Source: Pseudalkalibacillus hwajinpoensis (GTDB lineage: Bacteria > Bacillota > Bacilli > Bacillales > Guptibacillaceae). Taken from it: a stretch of DNA of 64,000 nt. The stretch spans positions 2,604,001-2,668,000 of the forward strand of contig NZ_CP156674.1 of NCBI RefSeq assembly GCF_039851965.1. The letters are read 5' to 3'. The notes beneath the pieces were generated by a model. It was not told the origin of the DNA. It searched no databases and saw only the letters and a list, made by a program, of their open reading frames with translations. Position numbers and translations under genes: made by a program. Below, piece after piece: positions 18,018-26,662 of this stretch (position 1 is its first letter; each line of letters begins with the position of its first letter).

Positions 18018-19391
18018 CTATGCCTCCATCTTCACATCGAGTTCTTCGTTAGTCGCTTTTCTAACCCCTAGCTGCTTTGTAAGTGCCATTAATCCATAAT
18101 AACATCCACCTGAAAGCACAAATGTTAAGATGGTCGCGCCAATGCTTAGTGGCTGAACATAAGTAAAGTAGTAAGCAAAGAGGGCGCCAGCGATATATGA
18201 TACGACGGCTACGATGTTAACACCTCTTTGATAACGGTAGAGTCCTTTATGGTCGAACGCCACATCTTCAGCGTCGTAGTAAGCTTTTTTGACAATGAAA
18301 TAATCGACAAGGACAATCGCGAAGACGGGTATGAACAGTGTTGCGATTAAGAGAATGAAGTTGAAAAAGTTCACCATCAACGCTTCTTTTAAGAGAGCGC
18401 CAAGAGTACACACGATCCCTAGTGCTAGAACGGGTTTCCAGAATCCTGATTTCGGAAAAACATTCATAAATGACATTGTTGCACTGTAAAGCGCCATTAC
18501 ATTCGTTGAAAGTACCGAGAAAAAGACGACGATGGAAGCGATGAATCCAAATCCATATGCGGCAAGGAGAACGGTCGGATCGTAGGTTTGTTCCATGTTG
18601 TTCAAGATACTAAATCCACTAACGACTGCGCCAAGTCCCATTGCGATAAGGGAGGCTACAATATATCCAAGGTAAGTTCCGAGCATGCCGCTTTTTTCAG
18701 ATTTGCTGTGTCGGTTGAAGTCACAGACGCTTGACATCCAGGAGAATGCTGTGGCTACGACGATGTCAAACGCAATGATACCTGAGATTGCCGGGTTTTC
18801 GCTTGCTTTCAATTCAATCAGTGAAGAGACGCTGTAGGTTGTAAAGAGCTTGTAGAAAATAAGAACAGATAGGATGAGCATGGCAACAGAGACCCATTTC
18901 TCAATGCTTTCCACACCACGGTGACCGTAAATGGTGATGGCGACAACAAGAATTTCAGTTAAAATGACGAACAAATTAATATTGCTATAGCCAGTTGTGT
19001 AACTGATGACGTAGTTAAGGGATAGACCGGCCATATAGGCCTGAATCCAGCTCCAGCCAATTAATACGATCGTGTTCACGAGTGCGGGAAGAATGGCGCC
19101 TTTTTGACCAAAAGCCGCTCTTGTCATGACCATCGTTGGAAGTCCTGTTCGTGTTCCGATGTTACCTGTGAGTGCAAGTGGAATTGCACCGATGGCTGAC
19201 CCGATGAGAATCGCGAGCATCGCTTTTTCAATTGAAATATCCGGTACGAACATCATCCCCGTCATGACGGATGTGATGACGACGTTCGCTGCGAGCCAGA
19301 GGGCGAACGTCGAGAAAAAGTTCATGCTCCGCTTGTCTTTTGGAGTGGGGTTAATCGTATCGTGACCTAAGCGTTCGGTAAGTTGACTCAT
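18018..19391 (-). CDS. NCS1-family permease (cytosine/purine/hydantoin type)
   Basis: This membrane protein of about 457 residues with twelve predicted helices fits the nucleobase:cation symporter-1 family (TGMMFVPDISIEKAML, GTRTGLPTMVMTRAAFG, DYFIVKKAYYD). NCS1 carriers import small nitrogen heterocycles with a cation. ATG 19391 follows AAAGGGGGA and is chosen over an upstream in-frame ATG. It is the fourth gene of the minus operon and the second transporter in it, so the operon may import two related compounds or one compound and a salt or counter-solute. Confidence 0.88.
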   Translation of the reverse strand: MSQLTERLGHDTINPTPKDKRSMNFFSTFALWLAANVVITSVMTGMMFVPDISIEKAMLAILIGSAIGAIPLALTGNIGTRTGLPTMVMTRAAFGQKGAILPALVNTIVLIGWSWIQAYMAGLSLNYVISYTTGYSNINLFVILTEILVVAITIYGHRGVESIEKWVSVAMLILSVLIFYKLFTTYSVSSLIELKASENPAISGIIAFDIVVATAFSWMSSVCDFNRHSKSEKSGMLGTYLGYIVASLIAMGLGAVVSGFSILNNMEQTYDPTVLLAAYGFGFIASIVVFFSVLSTNVMALYSATMSFMNVFPKSGFWKPVLALGIVCTLGALLKEALMVNFFNFILLIATLFIPVFAIVLVDYFIVKKAYYDAEDVAFDHKGLYRYQRGVNIVAVVSYIAGALFAYYFTYVQPLSIGATILTFVLSGGCYYGLMALTKQLGVRKATNEELDVKMEA

Positions 19392-19465
19392 TGTATTTCC
19401 CCCTTTAAAATAATTTTTCAATATTCCGATAATTAATGACGCATTGAACCCCTACCAGTGGGAGT

Positions 19466-20914
19466 TCAATGAGTGTACCAGTCTGCTTTCGCGAGCTGTA
19501 CAGACGTATTTACGTGCTTCACTTCTGTAAAACCGGCGAGACCATGTGGGCCGAGTTCGCGTCCGATCCCACTTTGTTTATATCCACCCCACGGCGCTTC
19601 GACATAAGGGGTGTGATAAGAGTTAATCCAGATGGTTCCTGCTTTAAGTCGTGATGCCACTTTTTCAGCTTCAGATACATCGTTAGAAAGAACGCCTGCC
19701 GCAAGACCATACTTCGTCCCATTTGCGAGAGCGATTGCTTCTTCCTGATCGCGGAACGGTTGAACCGTGATGACGGGGCCGAAAATTTCTTCCTGAACGA
19801 TGCGCATGGATTGATGGACGTTTGTAAAAATGACGGGAGAGAGGTAAAAGCCGTTATCAGGCCGAGAGCTTCCGGCACTTACTGTTGCTCCTTCTTGACT
19901 GCCGAGTTCGATATAGCTCTCTACTTTCTTCAAGTGATCACGGCTGATTAAAGGCCCCATTTCCGTTTCTTCACGTGTCGGATCACCAATCGTTATCCTT
20001 GTCGTATCGCTTAATAGCTTGTCTATAAAAGCTTCATAGAGGTCTTCGTGTACTAAAATACGAGACGAGGCGACACACACTTCGCCCTGGTTAAAAAACC
20101 CACCGAAAATCGTCCACTCAACAGCGGCGTCAAGATCGGCGTCTTTTAGAATAACAAGCGGTGATTTCCCGCCAAGTTCAAGGGAAACCCGCTTTAAATC
20201 ACGAGCGCACTGCTGATTAATGTGTTTCCCAGTTTCAGAACCTCCTGTAAATGAAACCTTGTCGACTTCAGGATGAGTGACGAGTGTTTCGCCAACGGGA
20301 TCACCCGCACCAGGGACGAGATTAAAAACGCCAGGCGGGAAATCACATTGATCGATTAAGTGAGCGAGCTTAATTGCCGTTACAGGTGTGAGCTCGGAAG
20401 GCTTGAAGACAACTGTATTTCCAGCAGCAAGGGCTGGAGCGATTTTCCACATGCCGAGAAGGAGCGGAAAGTTCCATGGCACAATTAGCGCACAAACACC
20501 TATAGGCTCGTCGATGATTTTACTTGTCGTTCCGTCTGGCATCTGGATCGTTTCTGGCTCCTTCTTTTCGATTAACTCCGCGTAGTAGCGCAGACAGGCG
20601 ACGGAGTCACCAATATCGAGCGTTGCTTCAAGAATGGGCTTTCCAGTATTCTCAGTTTCCGCATCTGCGAATGATTTTTCATCTCGTTCTAGCAAATCAG
20701 CAAGCTTGCGCAGAGCGTTCACGCGTTTTACGGGATTAGTCGTCCAGTCGCTCTGATCGAATGCTTTTCGTGCAGCATCAACTGCGGATGTTGCCTGTTC
20801 GCGGGACGCTTCTTTTATCGTATAAATGGTTTCTTCTGTTGCCGGGTTGATGAGGGGACGCTCATTTCCTTCGCCCTCGTGCCAGTTTCCGTTCATGTAA
20901 AGGTGATTAGTCAT
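19466..20914 (-). CDS. NAD-dependent aldehyde dehydrogenase (aminoaldehyde type)
   Basis: The 482-residue enzyme has all ALDH hallmarks: VPWNFPLL near residue 145, the general base in LELGGKSPLVILKDADLD near 247, and the nucleophilic Cys in FNQGEVCVASSR near 280. The pattern resembles betaine-aldehyde and gamma-guanidinobutyraldehyde dehydrogenases. It overlaps the upstream symporter gene by four bases (ATGA). In context it may oxidise 4-guanidinobutyraldehyde or 4-aminobutyraldehyde. The exact aldehyde is inferred. Confidence 0.9.
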   Translation of the reverse strand: MTNHLYMNGNWHEGEGNERPLINPATEETIYTIKEASREQATSAVDAARKAFDQSDWTTNPVKRVNALRKLADLLERDEKSFADAETENTGKPILEATLDIGDSVACLRYYAELIEKKEPETIQMPDGTTSKIIDEPIGVCALIVPWNFPLLLGMWKIAPALAAGNTVVFKPSELTPVTAIKLAHLIDQCDFPPGVFNLVPGAGDPVGETLVTHPEVDKVSFTGGSETGKHINQQCARDLKRVSLELGGKSPLVILKDADLDAAVEWTIFGGFFNQGEVCVASSRILVHEDLYEAFIDKLLSDTTRITIGDPTREETEMGPLISRDHLKKVESYIELGSQEGATVSAGSSRPDNGFYLSPVIFTNVHQSMRIVQEEIFGPVITVQPFRDQEEAIALANGTKYGLAAGVLSNDVSEAEKVASRLKAGTIWINSYHTPYVEAPWGGYKQSGIGRELGPHGLAGFTEVKHVNTSVQLAKADWYTH

Positions 20915-22326
20915 GAGATTTGGCTCCTTTCCTCCGCGGTTGCGGTGATTTCAGAAGGGTGATTTTCCGTCATAAGTGACACGCCAATCATTACAATGAA
21001 GCTAGTTAAAATGCCATACATGATCGTGTTTGTGGAATGAAGCCCTTCAATGGCGAGACCGCCGATAATGACAAGAATACTTGAAATGATGGAGTAGAAG
21101 GCCGCTTTTGAAGTCGCTTTCTTCCAGAAAAATCCCAGTAAGATAGGGACAAAGATCGCTCCTGATAAAACGGCATAGGCAACGTCAAGCGCTACAAGGA
21201 CGTCTTGAATCCAGATCGCGAATACAATCGTGATTGCGCCGATTACAGTTGTTGTTAGTCGTGAGATGATCATGCTTTGTTTCTCACTCGCATCTTTGAT
21301 GAAGTAGCGTTTGACGATATCGTTGGATAACAGTGTTGAAGACGCGAGCAGTGTGCCTGAAGCGGTCGACATGAGTGCAGCAATAACGCCTGCAAGAACA
21401 AGACCAAGTACACCTGTAGGTACTGTTTCGATGGCCATGCTGGCAAAAGCATTCTGTGAATTTCCTAAATTCGGGAGGACAATAAACGCGCACATTCCGA
21501 TGATACTAACAGCCAGTCCATAAAGAAGACTGTAGATACCAGCAAGGATTGTTCCAAGGCGAGCGGTTTTATTCGTTCTCGCTGTGAAGATGCGCTGCCA
21601 GATATCCTGCGCTACGATCATTCCAAGACAGAAAAGAAGAAAGTATTGAAATACCTGACTTCCGCCAATGCCTGTGAACGAAAAATAGCTGTCTGGAAGC
21701 TGTTGATTTAAAGCGCCCCAACCGCCTGCTTTTGAAAGGCTAAGTGGAAGCATAATGAAAAATACACCAATGGTCATGATGACAAACTGAACAATATCGG
21801 TCATGGTAACTGACCACATGCCACCAAGAATGGTGTAAAAGAGAACAATTCCACCACCAAGGAGCATCGAACTAGTTAAATTCCAACCAAGCAAGACGTT
21901 CATGACGGTTCCAATTCCGATAACCTGTGTGACGGCAACCATGAGGGCATAAACTGATGCCACTAACGCGCTGAGAAGACGGGCTTCATTTCCAAATCGT
22001 TTTCCAAGAAACTCACTAATAGTGAGAACCTTGAAGCCAGCAATTTTCTTGAGGAAAAAGATGCCGAGACCCATAATACCAAGCCCGAGCATGAACACGA
22101 GCCACATGCCTGAAACGCCGAACTCATAGCCAAGCTTAGTTGTCCCGATTGTTGATGCCCCGCCAAGGATCACGGCTGATAAACAGCCGAAGTACATGAA
22201 GAAGCCAAGGTTACGACCTGCTAGCGCATAGTCCTCAATTGTTTTCGCTTTACGTGAACCAATGACACCAATTCCGATTACAATCAGGAAATAAACGATG
22301 ATAATGGCGATATCTAGAAATAACAA
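20911..22326 (-). CDS. Sodium:solute symporter (SSS family)
   Basis: The 471-residue membrane protein has about thirteen helices. Family features include the AGRNLGFFMYFGCLSAVILG region after helix 1 and the conserved MSTASGTLLASSTL segment near residue 315. It imports a solute with sodium. The start is TTG at 22326 with GGAGG seven bases upstream, because no ATG lies in a suitable position. It is the second gene of the sigma-54 operon, 91 bp after the ureohydrolase, and is probably the uptake system for that enzyme's substrate. Confidence 0.9.
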   Translation of the reverse strand: MLFLDIAIIIVYFLIVIGIGVIGSRKAKTIEDYALAGRNLGFFMYFGCLSAVILGGASTIGTTKLGYEFGVSGMWLVFMLGLGIMGLGIFFLKKIAGFKVLTISEFLGKRFGNEARLLSALVASVYALMVAVTQVIGIGTVMNVLLGWNLTSSMLLGGGIVLFYTILGGMWSVTMTDIVQFVIMTIGVFFIMLPLSLSKAGGWGALNQQLPDSYFSFTGIGGSQVFQYFLLFCLGMIVAQDIWQRIFTARTNKTARLGTILAGIYSLLYGLAVSIIGMCAFIVLPNLGNSQNAFASMAIETVPTGVLGLVLAGVIAALMSTASGTLLASSTLLSNDIVKRYFIKDASEKQSMIISRLTTTVIGAITIVFAIWIQDVLVALDVAYAVLSGAIFVPILLGFFWKKATSKAAFYSIISSILVIIGGLAIEGLHSTNTIMYGILTSFIVMIGVSLMTENHPSEITATAEERSQIS

Positions 22327-22417
22327 AGAAATTCCTCCTTACAAGTACCGATCAGATTTCTATCGTTTTAAGAATTCAGATAAATCAGTTTGCAGGGGTA
22401 GAAAAGAACCTTCCTGC

Positions 22418-23395
22418 TTACGACTGACTTGCTGTTTCTTCGCTTGTTGTGAGAAGGGCGTGTTTTTTCTTTAAGGCAATGAGCGTAATCATTTCATACA
22501 TAATCGATGAGGCAAGCGCCGCTGTAATTTCATTATGATCATACGTTGGGAGTACCTCGACTAAATCAAAGCCGACGAGATTCAACCCATCAAGACCGCG
22601 TACATATTCAAGGGCTTCATAACTATTTGGTCCTGCGACTTCAGGTGTTCCGGTTCCGGGTGCGAAGGCAGGATCAACAAAGTCAATGTCATATGAAACA
22701 AAGACAGGGCGATCACCAGCTCGTTTATGAATGCGTGCAATCACTTCATCAAATCCAAGCTTACGGACTTCTTTCATTGGCATGACTTCAAAGCCAAGAT
22801 CGCGTGCATCATCGATATCTCCGGGACCATAGAGTGGACCTCTCATTCCGACCTGGATCGAGTGGTCAGTATCAATTAATCCTTCTTCCACCGCACGTCT
22901 GAACGGTGTGCCGTGCATATACTTTTCACCGTAATAGTTATCCCACGTATCACCGTGTGAGTCGAAGTGGACAAGGGCCACCGGACCATATTTCTTATGG
23001 AAGGCGCGTAAGTTGCCGAGCGAAATAGAATGGTCACCTCCCATGATTACTGGCGTTACGTCTGCATCGAGAAGGGGAGTAAGGCCTTCCACCATGTTAG
23101 CGTACGTACGGTGAATGTTTCCTGGAATAACGTCGATATCGCCATAGTCGAGACCAGAGCAATAATCAAAAATATTAATCTCCATGTCAGGGTTGTAAGG
23201 TCTGAGCAAAGTCGAGAAGTTTCGAATGTGCTGTGGTCCAAGACGCTGGCCGGTACGATTGGAAGCCGCGGTATCGAACGGAACGCCTAGCACCGCGAAG
23301 TCTACATTCTCTGTTGTACGAATTTGTTCCAGTCTCATAAACGTGCGGACACCGCAAAAGCGCGGGGATTTAGAAGAGTCTTTTGGTTGATACAT
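22418..23395 (-). CDS. Ureohydrolase family enzyme, guanidinobutyrase/agmatinase-like
   Basis: The 325-residue manganese ureohydrolase carries the three metal motifs: GGDHS near residue 119, HFDSHGDTWD near 142 and SYDIDFVDPAFAPGTGTPE near 223. It would split a guanidino compound into urea and an amine. The N-terminal PRFCGVRTFMRLEQ and the HGTPFRRAVEEGLID stretch look more like guanidinobutyrase/guanidinopropionase (GbuA, GpuA) than classical SpeB. Together with a GABA aminotransferase across the regulator, this favours 4-guanidinobutyrate, yielding GABA. Agmatine remains possible. It leads the six-gene minus operon, with AGGAGG before the ATG and a sigma-54 promoter 44 bp upstream. Confidence 0.85.
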   Translation of the reverse strand: MYQPKDSSKSPRFCGVRTFMRLEQIRTTENVDFAVLGVPFDTAASNRTGQRLGPQHIRNFSTLLRPYNPDMEINIFDYCSGLDYGDIDVIPGNIHRTYANMVEGLTPLLDADVTPVIMGGDHSISLGNLRAFHKKYGPVALVHFDSHGDTWDNYYGEKYMHGTPFRRAVEEGLIDTDHSIQVGMRGPLYGPGDIDDARDLGFEVMPMKEVRKLGFDEVIARIHKRAGDRPVFVSYDIDFVDPAFAPGTGTPEVAGPNSYEALEYVRGLDGLNLVGFDLVEVLPTYDHNEITAALASSIMYEMITLIALKKKHALLTTSEETASQS

Positions 23396-23438
23396 ATAGG
23401 AAACCTCCTGTGTTGTGTAGTCTCACAGATATACAGTC

Positions 23439-23453
23439 GCAAGTTCCGTGCCA
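23439..23453 (-). promoter_or_regulatory. Sigma-54 (-24/-12) promoter of the ureohydrolase operon
   Basis: Read on the minus strand, TGGCACGGAACTTGC matches the sigma-54 consensus TGGCACGNNNNTTGC at every defined base. Transcription would start near 23427, giving a short leader to the ATG at 23395. Confidence 0.9.
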
Positions 23454-23491
23454 ATTTTAATGTTACGTATGCGACGTTTTAGACATGTTTT

Positions 23492-23560
23492 TAATGCATG
23501 AATGCATCAATGCGCTTTATTTTGATGCGGATATGCATAATTAATGCAAATTTGCATTGA
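23492..23560. promoter_or_regulatory. Probable enhancer (UAS) for the sigma-54 activator
   Basis: ATGCAT occurs at 23494, 23502 and 23533, and a perfect 16-bp palindrome AATGCAAATTTGCATT lies at 23543-23558. The cluster is 40-105 bp upstream of the -24 box, the usual place for activator binding. Binding by the adjacent regulator is inferred. Confidence 0.6.
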
Positions 23561-23576
23561 GATCACGCTTCACACC

Positions 23577-23743
23577 TGATGGAAGTTTCACTTAATCCCA
23601 CCCTTAAGGGGGAGTAAAACCCCCAATCTCTAATGTAAGGCAATCAAGATGTTGCGATTGGGAGTCAACTCCCCCTAAAGGTCCGATTAGTTCAACTAAC
23701 CATCAGAGGGGGAAGGAGCCCCCCTCTGATGGAAGTTTCACTT
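23577..23743 (-). repeat. Dispersed ~150-bp folded element, copy B
   Basis: On the minus strand it starts AAGTGAAACTTCCATCAGAG at 23743, and the TGA inside this sequence is the stop codon of the regulator gene. Stems differ from copy A in a matched way: GGGGGAGT pairs with ACTCCCCC where A has GGGGCAGT with ACTGCCCC. The terminal sequence CTGATGGAAGTTTCACTTAA is repeated at 23577-23596, so a fragment of a second copy follows. Confidence 0.9.
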
Positions 23744-25135
23744 AATCTGATACTTTTTGAGCTTTCTTACGACTGTTGATTGGTTCATGCCAAGATAATC
23801 AGCCATTTTATACGTTGTTTTGTATTGCTTGAACGCGCGTTTTAACCATCTGATTTCCACTTCTTCAAGTGCATGTTTTAACGTTTTTCCCTGCTCTTCT
23901 TCAGGACCAGGTAACCAGCTCGTTAGTTGTTGCTCTGAATCCTGCTGGATATAGGAAGGAAGGGCATCGGGATAGATCATTCTTGCATCCGCAGTAATCA
24001 CAAGGCGCTCGACGATGTTCTGCAGTTCGCGCACATTCCCTGGCCACCCATATTCAGATAAGCCCTCGATCGTGGCTGAGTGGAAGAACTTATTTGTCCG
24101 GTATTTCTCATTTAACTGCTGAAGAAAATGAGCAGCAAGCGTTGCGATGTCTTCCTTTCGTTCGCGGAGGGGCGGGATCGTGATAGGAATGACATTTAAT
24201 CGGTAAAAAAGATCCTCTCGAAATGTCCCTTTTTTGACCATATCTTCTAGGTTCTGATTGGTAGATGCGATTAACCTGAAATCAATCGTTTTCGGTTTAA
24301 CCCCACCAACTCTCGTAATCGTTTTTTCCTGAATGGCTTTTAATAGCTTGGCTTGAACGGCAAGGGGGAGCTCTCCGACTTCATCAAGAAACAGCGTGCC
24401 CTGATTTGCTAGCTCAATCATCCCGGCTTTCCCCTTTTTGCCAGCCCCTGTAAAGGAACCTGGCTCATAGCCGAACATTTCTGATTCAAAAAGGGTTTCT
24501 GGGATCGCACCGCAGTTTACTTCGCTAAAACTTCCATTTCGACGTTCACTTCCTTTATGTAACGCACGTGCAAAAACGTTCTTTCCTACTCCGGATTCAC
24601 CAAGAAAGACGACGGATGCATCCGAGTTTGCGACACGCTCAACAAGTTGCCAGATCATCTGAATCGCTCTGCTTTTGATCACAAATTCTTCAGGTAGCCT
24701 GTCCTTCTCACGGAGCTCCTGAATCTCAGTTTCATAGACATCCATTTGTGTGCGTAATTCTTCATAGTCTTCTTTTAAATGCTGAAGCTCAGTTAAATCG
24801 TGCGAGAAGCTGATGACGCGAATAATCGTGCCGCTCTCGTCATAGACAGGTAGGCCGGTTGCCATGACGACGCGTCCTGTAGGGGTTTTCTGCATGATTT
24901 GAAGTTCTTTGTTCTCTGCTAAAACACGTTTTGTGATCGATGGTGAAAAGATCCTTTCTTCCTCAAGCTCTATAACAGATTTTCCGATTAGATAAGAGGC
25001 TTTCCTTCCATAAACACTTTCACAGTTCTGGCTAACGCGGAGAACAACGCCGGCACCATCAGTAATAACAATGTTATCTTTTGATGCATGTAGAATGGCA
25101 TTCAATTCATTTTCTAGAAAATCGGTTGAAGACAT
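23738..25135 (-). CDS. Sigma-54-dependent activator with PAS, AAA+ and HTH domains (GabR-like)
   Basis: The protein of about 465 residues starts at ATG 25135 with GGAGGGA six bases upstream; a longer in-frame extension runs into the divergent promoter and is rejected. A PAS domain (about residues 10-115) precedes a coiled linker. The AAA+ domain has Walker A GESGVGKN near 182, Walker B TLFLDEVGELP near 252, and the sigma-54 contact loop as GSFTGA instead of GAFTGA. A Fis-type HTH ends the protein. In Bacillus thuringiensis a similar PAS activator, GabR, drives gabT/gabD with sigma-54. Here two sigma-54 promoters flank the gene, so it probably controls both operons in response to a guanidino compound or GABA. 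Confidence 0.92.
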   Translation of the reverse strand: MSSTDFLENELNAILHASKDNIVITDGAGVVLRVSQNCESVYGRKASYLIGKSVIELEEERIFSPSITKRVLAENKELQIMQKTPTGRVVMATGLPVYDESGTIIRVISFSHDLTELQHLKEDYEELRTQMDVYETEIQELREKDRLPEEFVIKSRAIQMIWQLVERVANSDASVVFLGESGVGKNVFARALHKGSERRNGSFSEVNCGAIPETLFESEMFGYEPGSFTGAGKKGKAGMIELANQGTLFLDEVGELPLAVQAKLLKAIQEKTITRVGGVKPKTIDFRLIASTNQNLEDMVKKGTFREDLFYRLNVIPITIPPLRERKEDIATLAAHFLQQLNEKYRTNKFFHSATIEGLSEYGWPGNVRELQNIVERLVITADARMIYPDALPSYIQQDSEQQLTSWLPGPEEEQGKTLKHALEEVEIRWLKRAFKQYKTTYKMADYLGMNQSTVVRKLKKYQIK

Positions 25136-25228
25136 GCTGTATCCCTCCATTACATTCACGCAAATCTGACTATTTTTAAGGTTATCATATCGTAAAATCA
25201 GTCTCCAAAACCATTTTCCGAAAAATGT

Positions 25229-25243
25229 TGGTATGAAGCTTGC
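25229..25243 (+). promoter_or_regulatory. Sigma-54 (-24/-12) promoter of the GABA aminotransferase operon
   Basis: TGGTATGAAGCTTGC keeps the invariant GG and GC with exact -24/-12 spacing and the TTGC of the consensus. It is 39 bp ahead of the aminotransferase start. One ATGCAT lies about 145 bp upstream, inside the regulator gene. Confidence 0.85.
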
Positions 25244-25281
25244 ATATATAAAAAGTGAAGATGAGAGAAGGAGGCAGTTAC

Positions 25282-26643
25282 ATGAAAACAGAGCAGCGTA
25301 AAAAAAGCATTGAGTTAAAAACAACGATACCGGGTCCAAAAGCTTCTGAGTTATTGGAGCTTAAAGAGAAGAACGTGCCGCGCGGTCCTTTTAATACGAT
25401 GATGACCTTTGTTGAAAAGGGGGAAGGAGCCCTTCTAACGGATGTAGATGGCAATACGTTTATCGATCTTGCCGGAGCGATTGGCAGTATGAACGCAGGT
25501 CATTGTCCCCCAAAGGTTGTTGACGCCCTGAAAGCACAGGTTGATCAATACCTTCATACGTGTTTTCACGTGATGATGTATGAACCATATATTCAGCTTG
25601 CGAAGAAGTTAAATGAAATCACTCCTGGAAACGGGGAGAAGAAAACTTTTTTCTTAAATAGTGGAGCGGAAGCAGTTGAAAATGCGGTGAAAATTGCTCG
25701 GAAGTATACGGGACGTAAATCAATTATTTCATTTGAGAGGGGCTATCACGGGCGGACGCTTCTTGCGATGTCATTAACGAGTAAGGTGAAGCCATATAAA
25801 TATGGATTCGGCCCATTTGCCCCTGATACGTACAAAATGGCTTATCCCTATTATTATCGAAAGCACGCCAGCATGACGGAGGAAGAGCTTGATCGGGAAG
25901 TGCTGAAGCGGTTGGAGGATTTCTTCCTTGGAGAAGTTCCTTCGGATGAGGTAGCGGCGATTATTATGGAACCGATACAGGGTGAAGGCGGATTCATCGT
26001 TCCGTCAAAAGGATTCGTCCAGGGAGTGAAAGCGATCTGTGAAAAGTATGGGATTCTTTTTATTGCGGATGAAGTCCAAACCGGGTTTGGGCGAACAGGT
26101 AAAATGTTTGCGATCGAGCACTTTGATATCGAACCTGATTTAATGGTGATGTCAAAATCGATTGCGGCGGGCCTGCCGATCAGTGCGGTAACAGGACGAG
26201 CTGACATTATGGAAGCACCAAATCCTGGGGATATTGGCGGAACCTACTGCGGGAGTCCGCTCGGATGTGTGGCGGCGCTTGAAGTGATCGACATGATGGA
26301 AGAAGAAGGGCTTGTTGAACGAGCCAACCATATCGGGGATGTGGCTGTTTCTCGTTTTAAGCAAATGCAGGCAGCACATCATGTCATCGGGGAAGTTCGT
26401 GGACTTGGCGCGATGCTAGCTATTGAGATTGTGAAGGATCCTAATACGAAGGAGCCGGATAAAGAGTTAACGGGAAAAATTTTAAAAGAATGCCATAACC
26501 GTGGTGTGATTGTGATGGGGGCAGGCTTATATGGGAATGTGATTCGGCTTTTATCACCGCTCGTGATTACAGATGATCAGTTAAATGAGGCGTTTGATGT
26601 GATTCAGGACGTATTGGCTGAGCTTGCGCCAGTTCAATCATAA
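25282..26643 (+). CDS. 4-aminobutyrate aminotransferase, class III (GABA-T), copy 1
   Basis: This PLP enzyme of about 453 residues has the class III hallmarks: NSGAEAVENAVKIARKYTGR near residue 115, a FIADEVQTGFGRTG stretch near 260 holding the PLP-contacting Asp, and the lysine in VMSKSIAAGLP near 290. It would convert GABA plus 2-oxoglutarate to succinate semialdehyde plus glutamate in the cytoplasm. ATG 25282 follows AAGGAGG. It is under the sigma-54 promoter at 25229 and is followed 19 bp later by an aldehyde dehydrogenase, the normal gabT-gabD order. A clear paralogue lies at 30296-31651. Confidence 0.93.
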   Translation: MKTEQRKKSIELKTTIPGPKASELLELKEKNVPRGPFNTMMTFVEKGEGALLTDVDGNTFIDLAGAIGSMNAGHCPPKVVDALKAQVDQYLHTCFHVMMYEPYIQLAKKLNEITPGNGEKKTFFLNSGAEAVENAVKIARKYTGRKSIISFERGYHGRTLLAMSLTSKVKPYKYGFGPFAPDTYKMAYPYYYRKHASMTEEELDREVLKRLEDFFLGEVPSDEVAAIIMEPIQGEGGFIVPSKGFVQGVKAICEKYGILFIADEVQTGFGRTGKMFAIEHFDIEPDLMVMSKSIAAGLPISAVTGRADIMEAPNPGDIGGTYCGSPLGCVAALEVIDMMEEEGLVERANHIGDVAVSRFKQMQAAHHVIGEVRGLGAMLAIEIVKDPNTKEPDKELTGKILKECHNRGVIVMGAGLYGNVIRLLSPLVITDDQLNEAFDVIQDVLAELAPVQS

Positions 26644-26662
26644 AAAAGGGAGAGGGATGGAT

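Noticed and set aside
22418..23395. Firm assignment as agmatinase SpeB
   Set aside because: The N-terminal PRFxGxxTxMRL pattern and the GABA-T neighbour point to guanidinobutyrase-like enzymes; sequence alone does not decide, so no symbol was given.
23396..23737. Guanidine (ykkC-type) riboswitch before the ureohydrolase
   Set aside because: No ykkC-like conserved segments were found in the leader; control is better explained by the sigma-54 promoter and enhancer.
25136..25339. N-terminal extension of the sigma-54 activator (hydrophobic, starting MDPVSLFLTQ)
   Set aside because: It would overlap the divergent sigma-54 promoter and aminotransferase start; ATG 25135 has a strong ribosome site and directly precedes the PAS domain.
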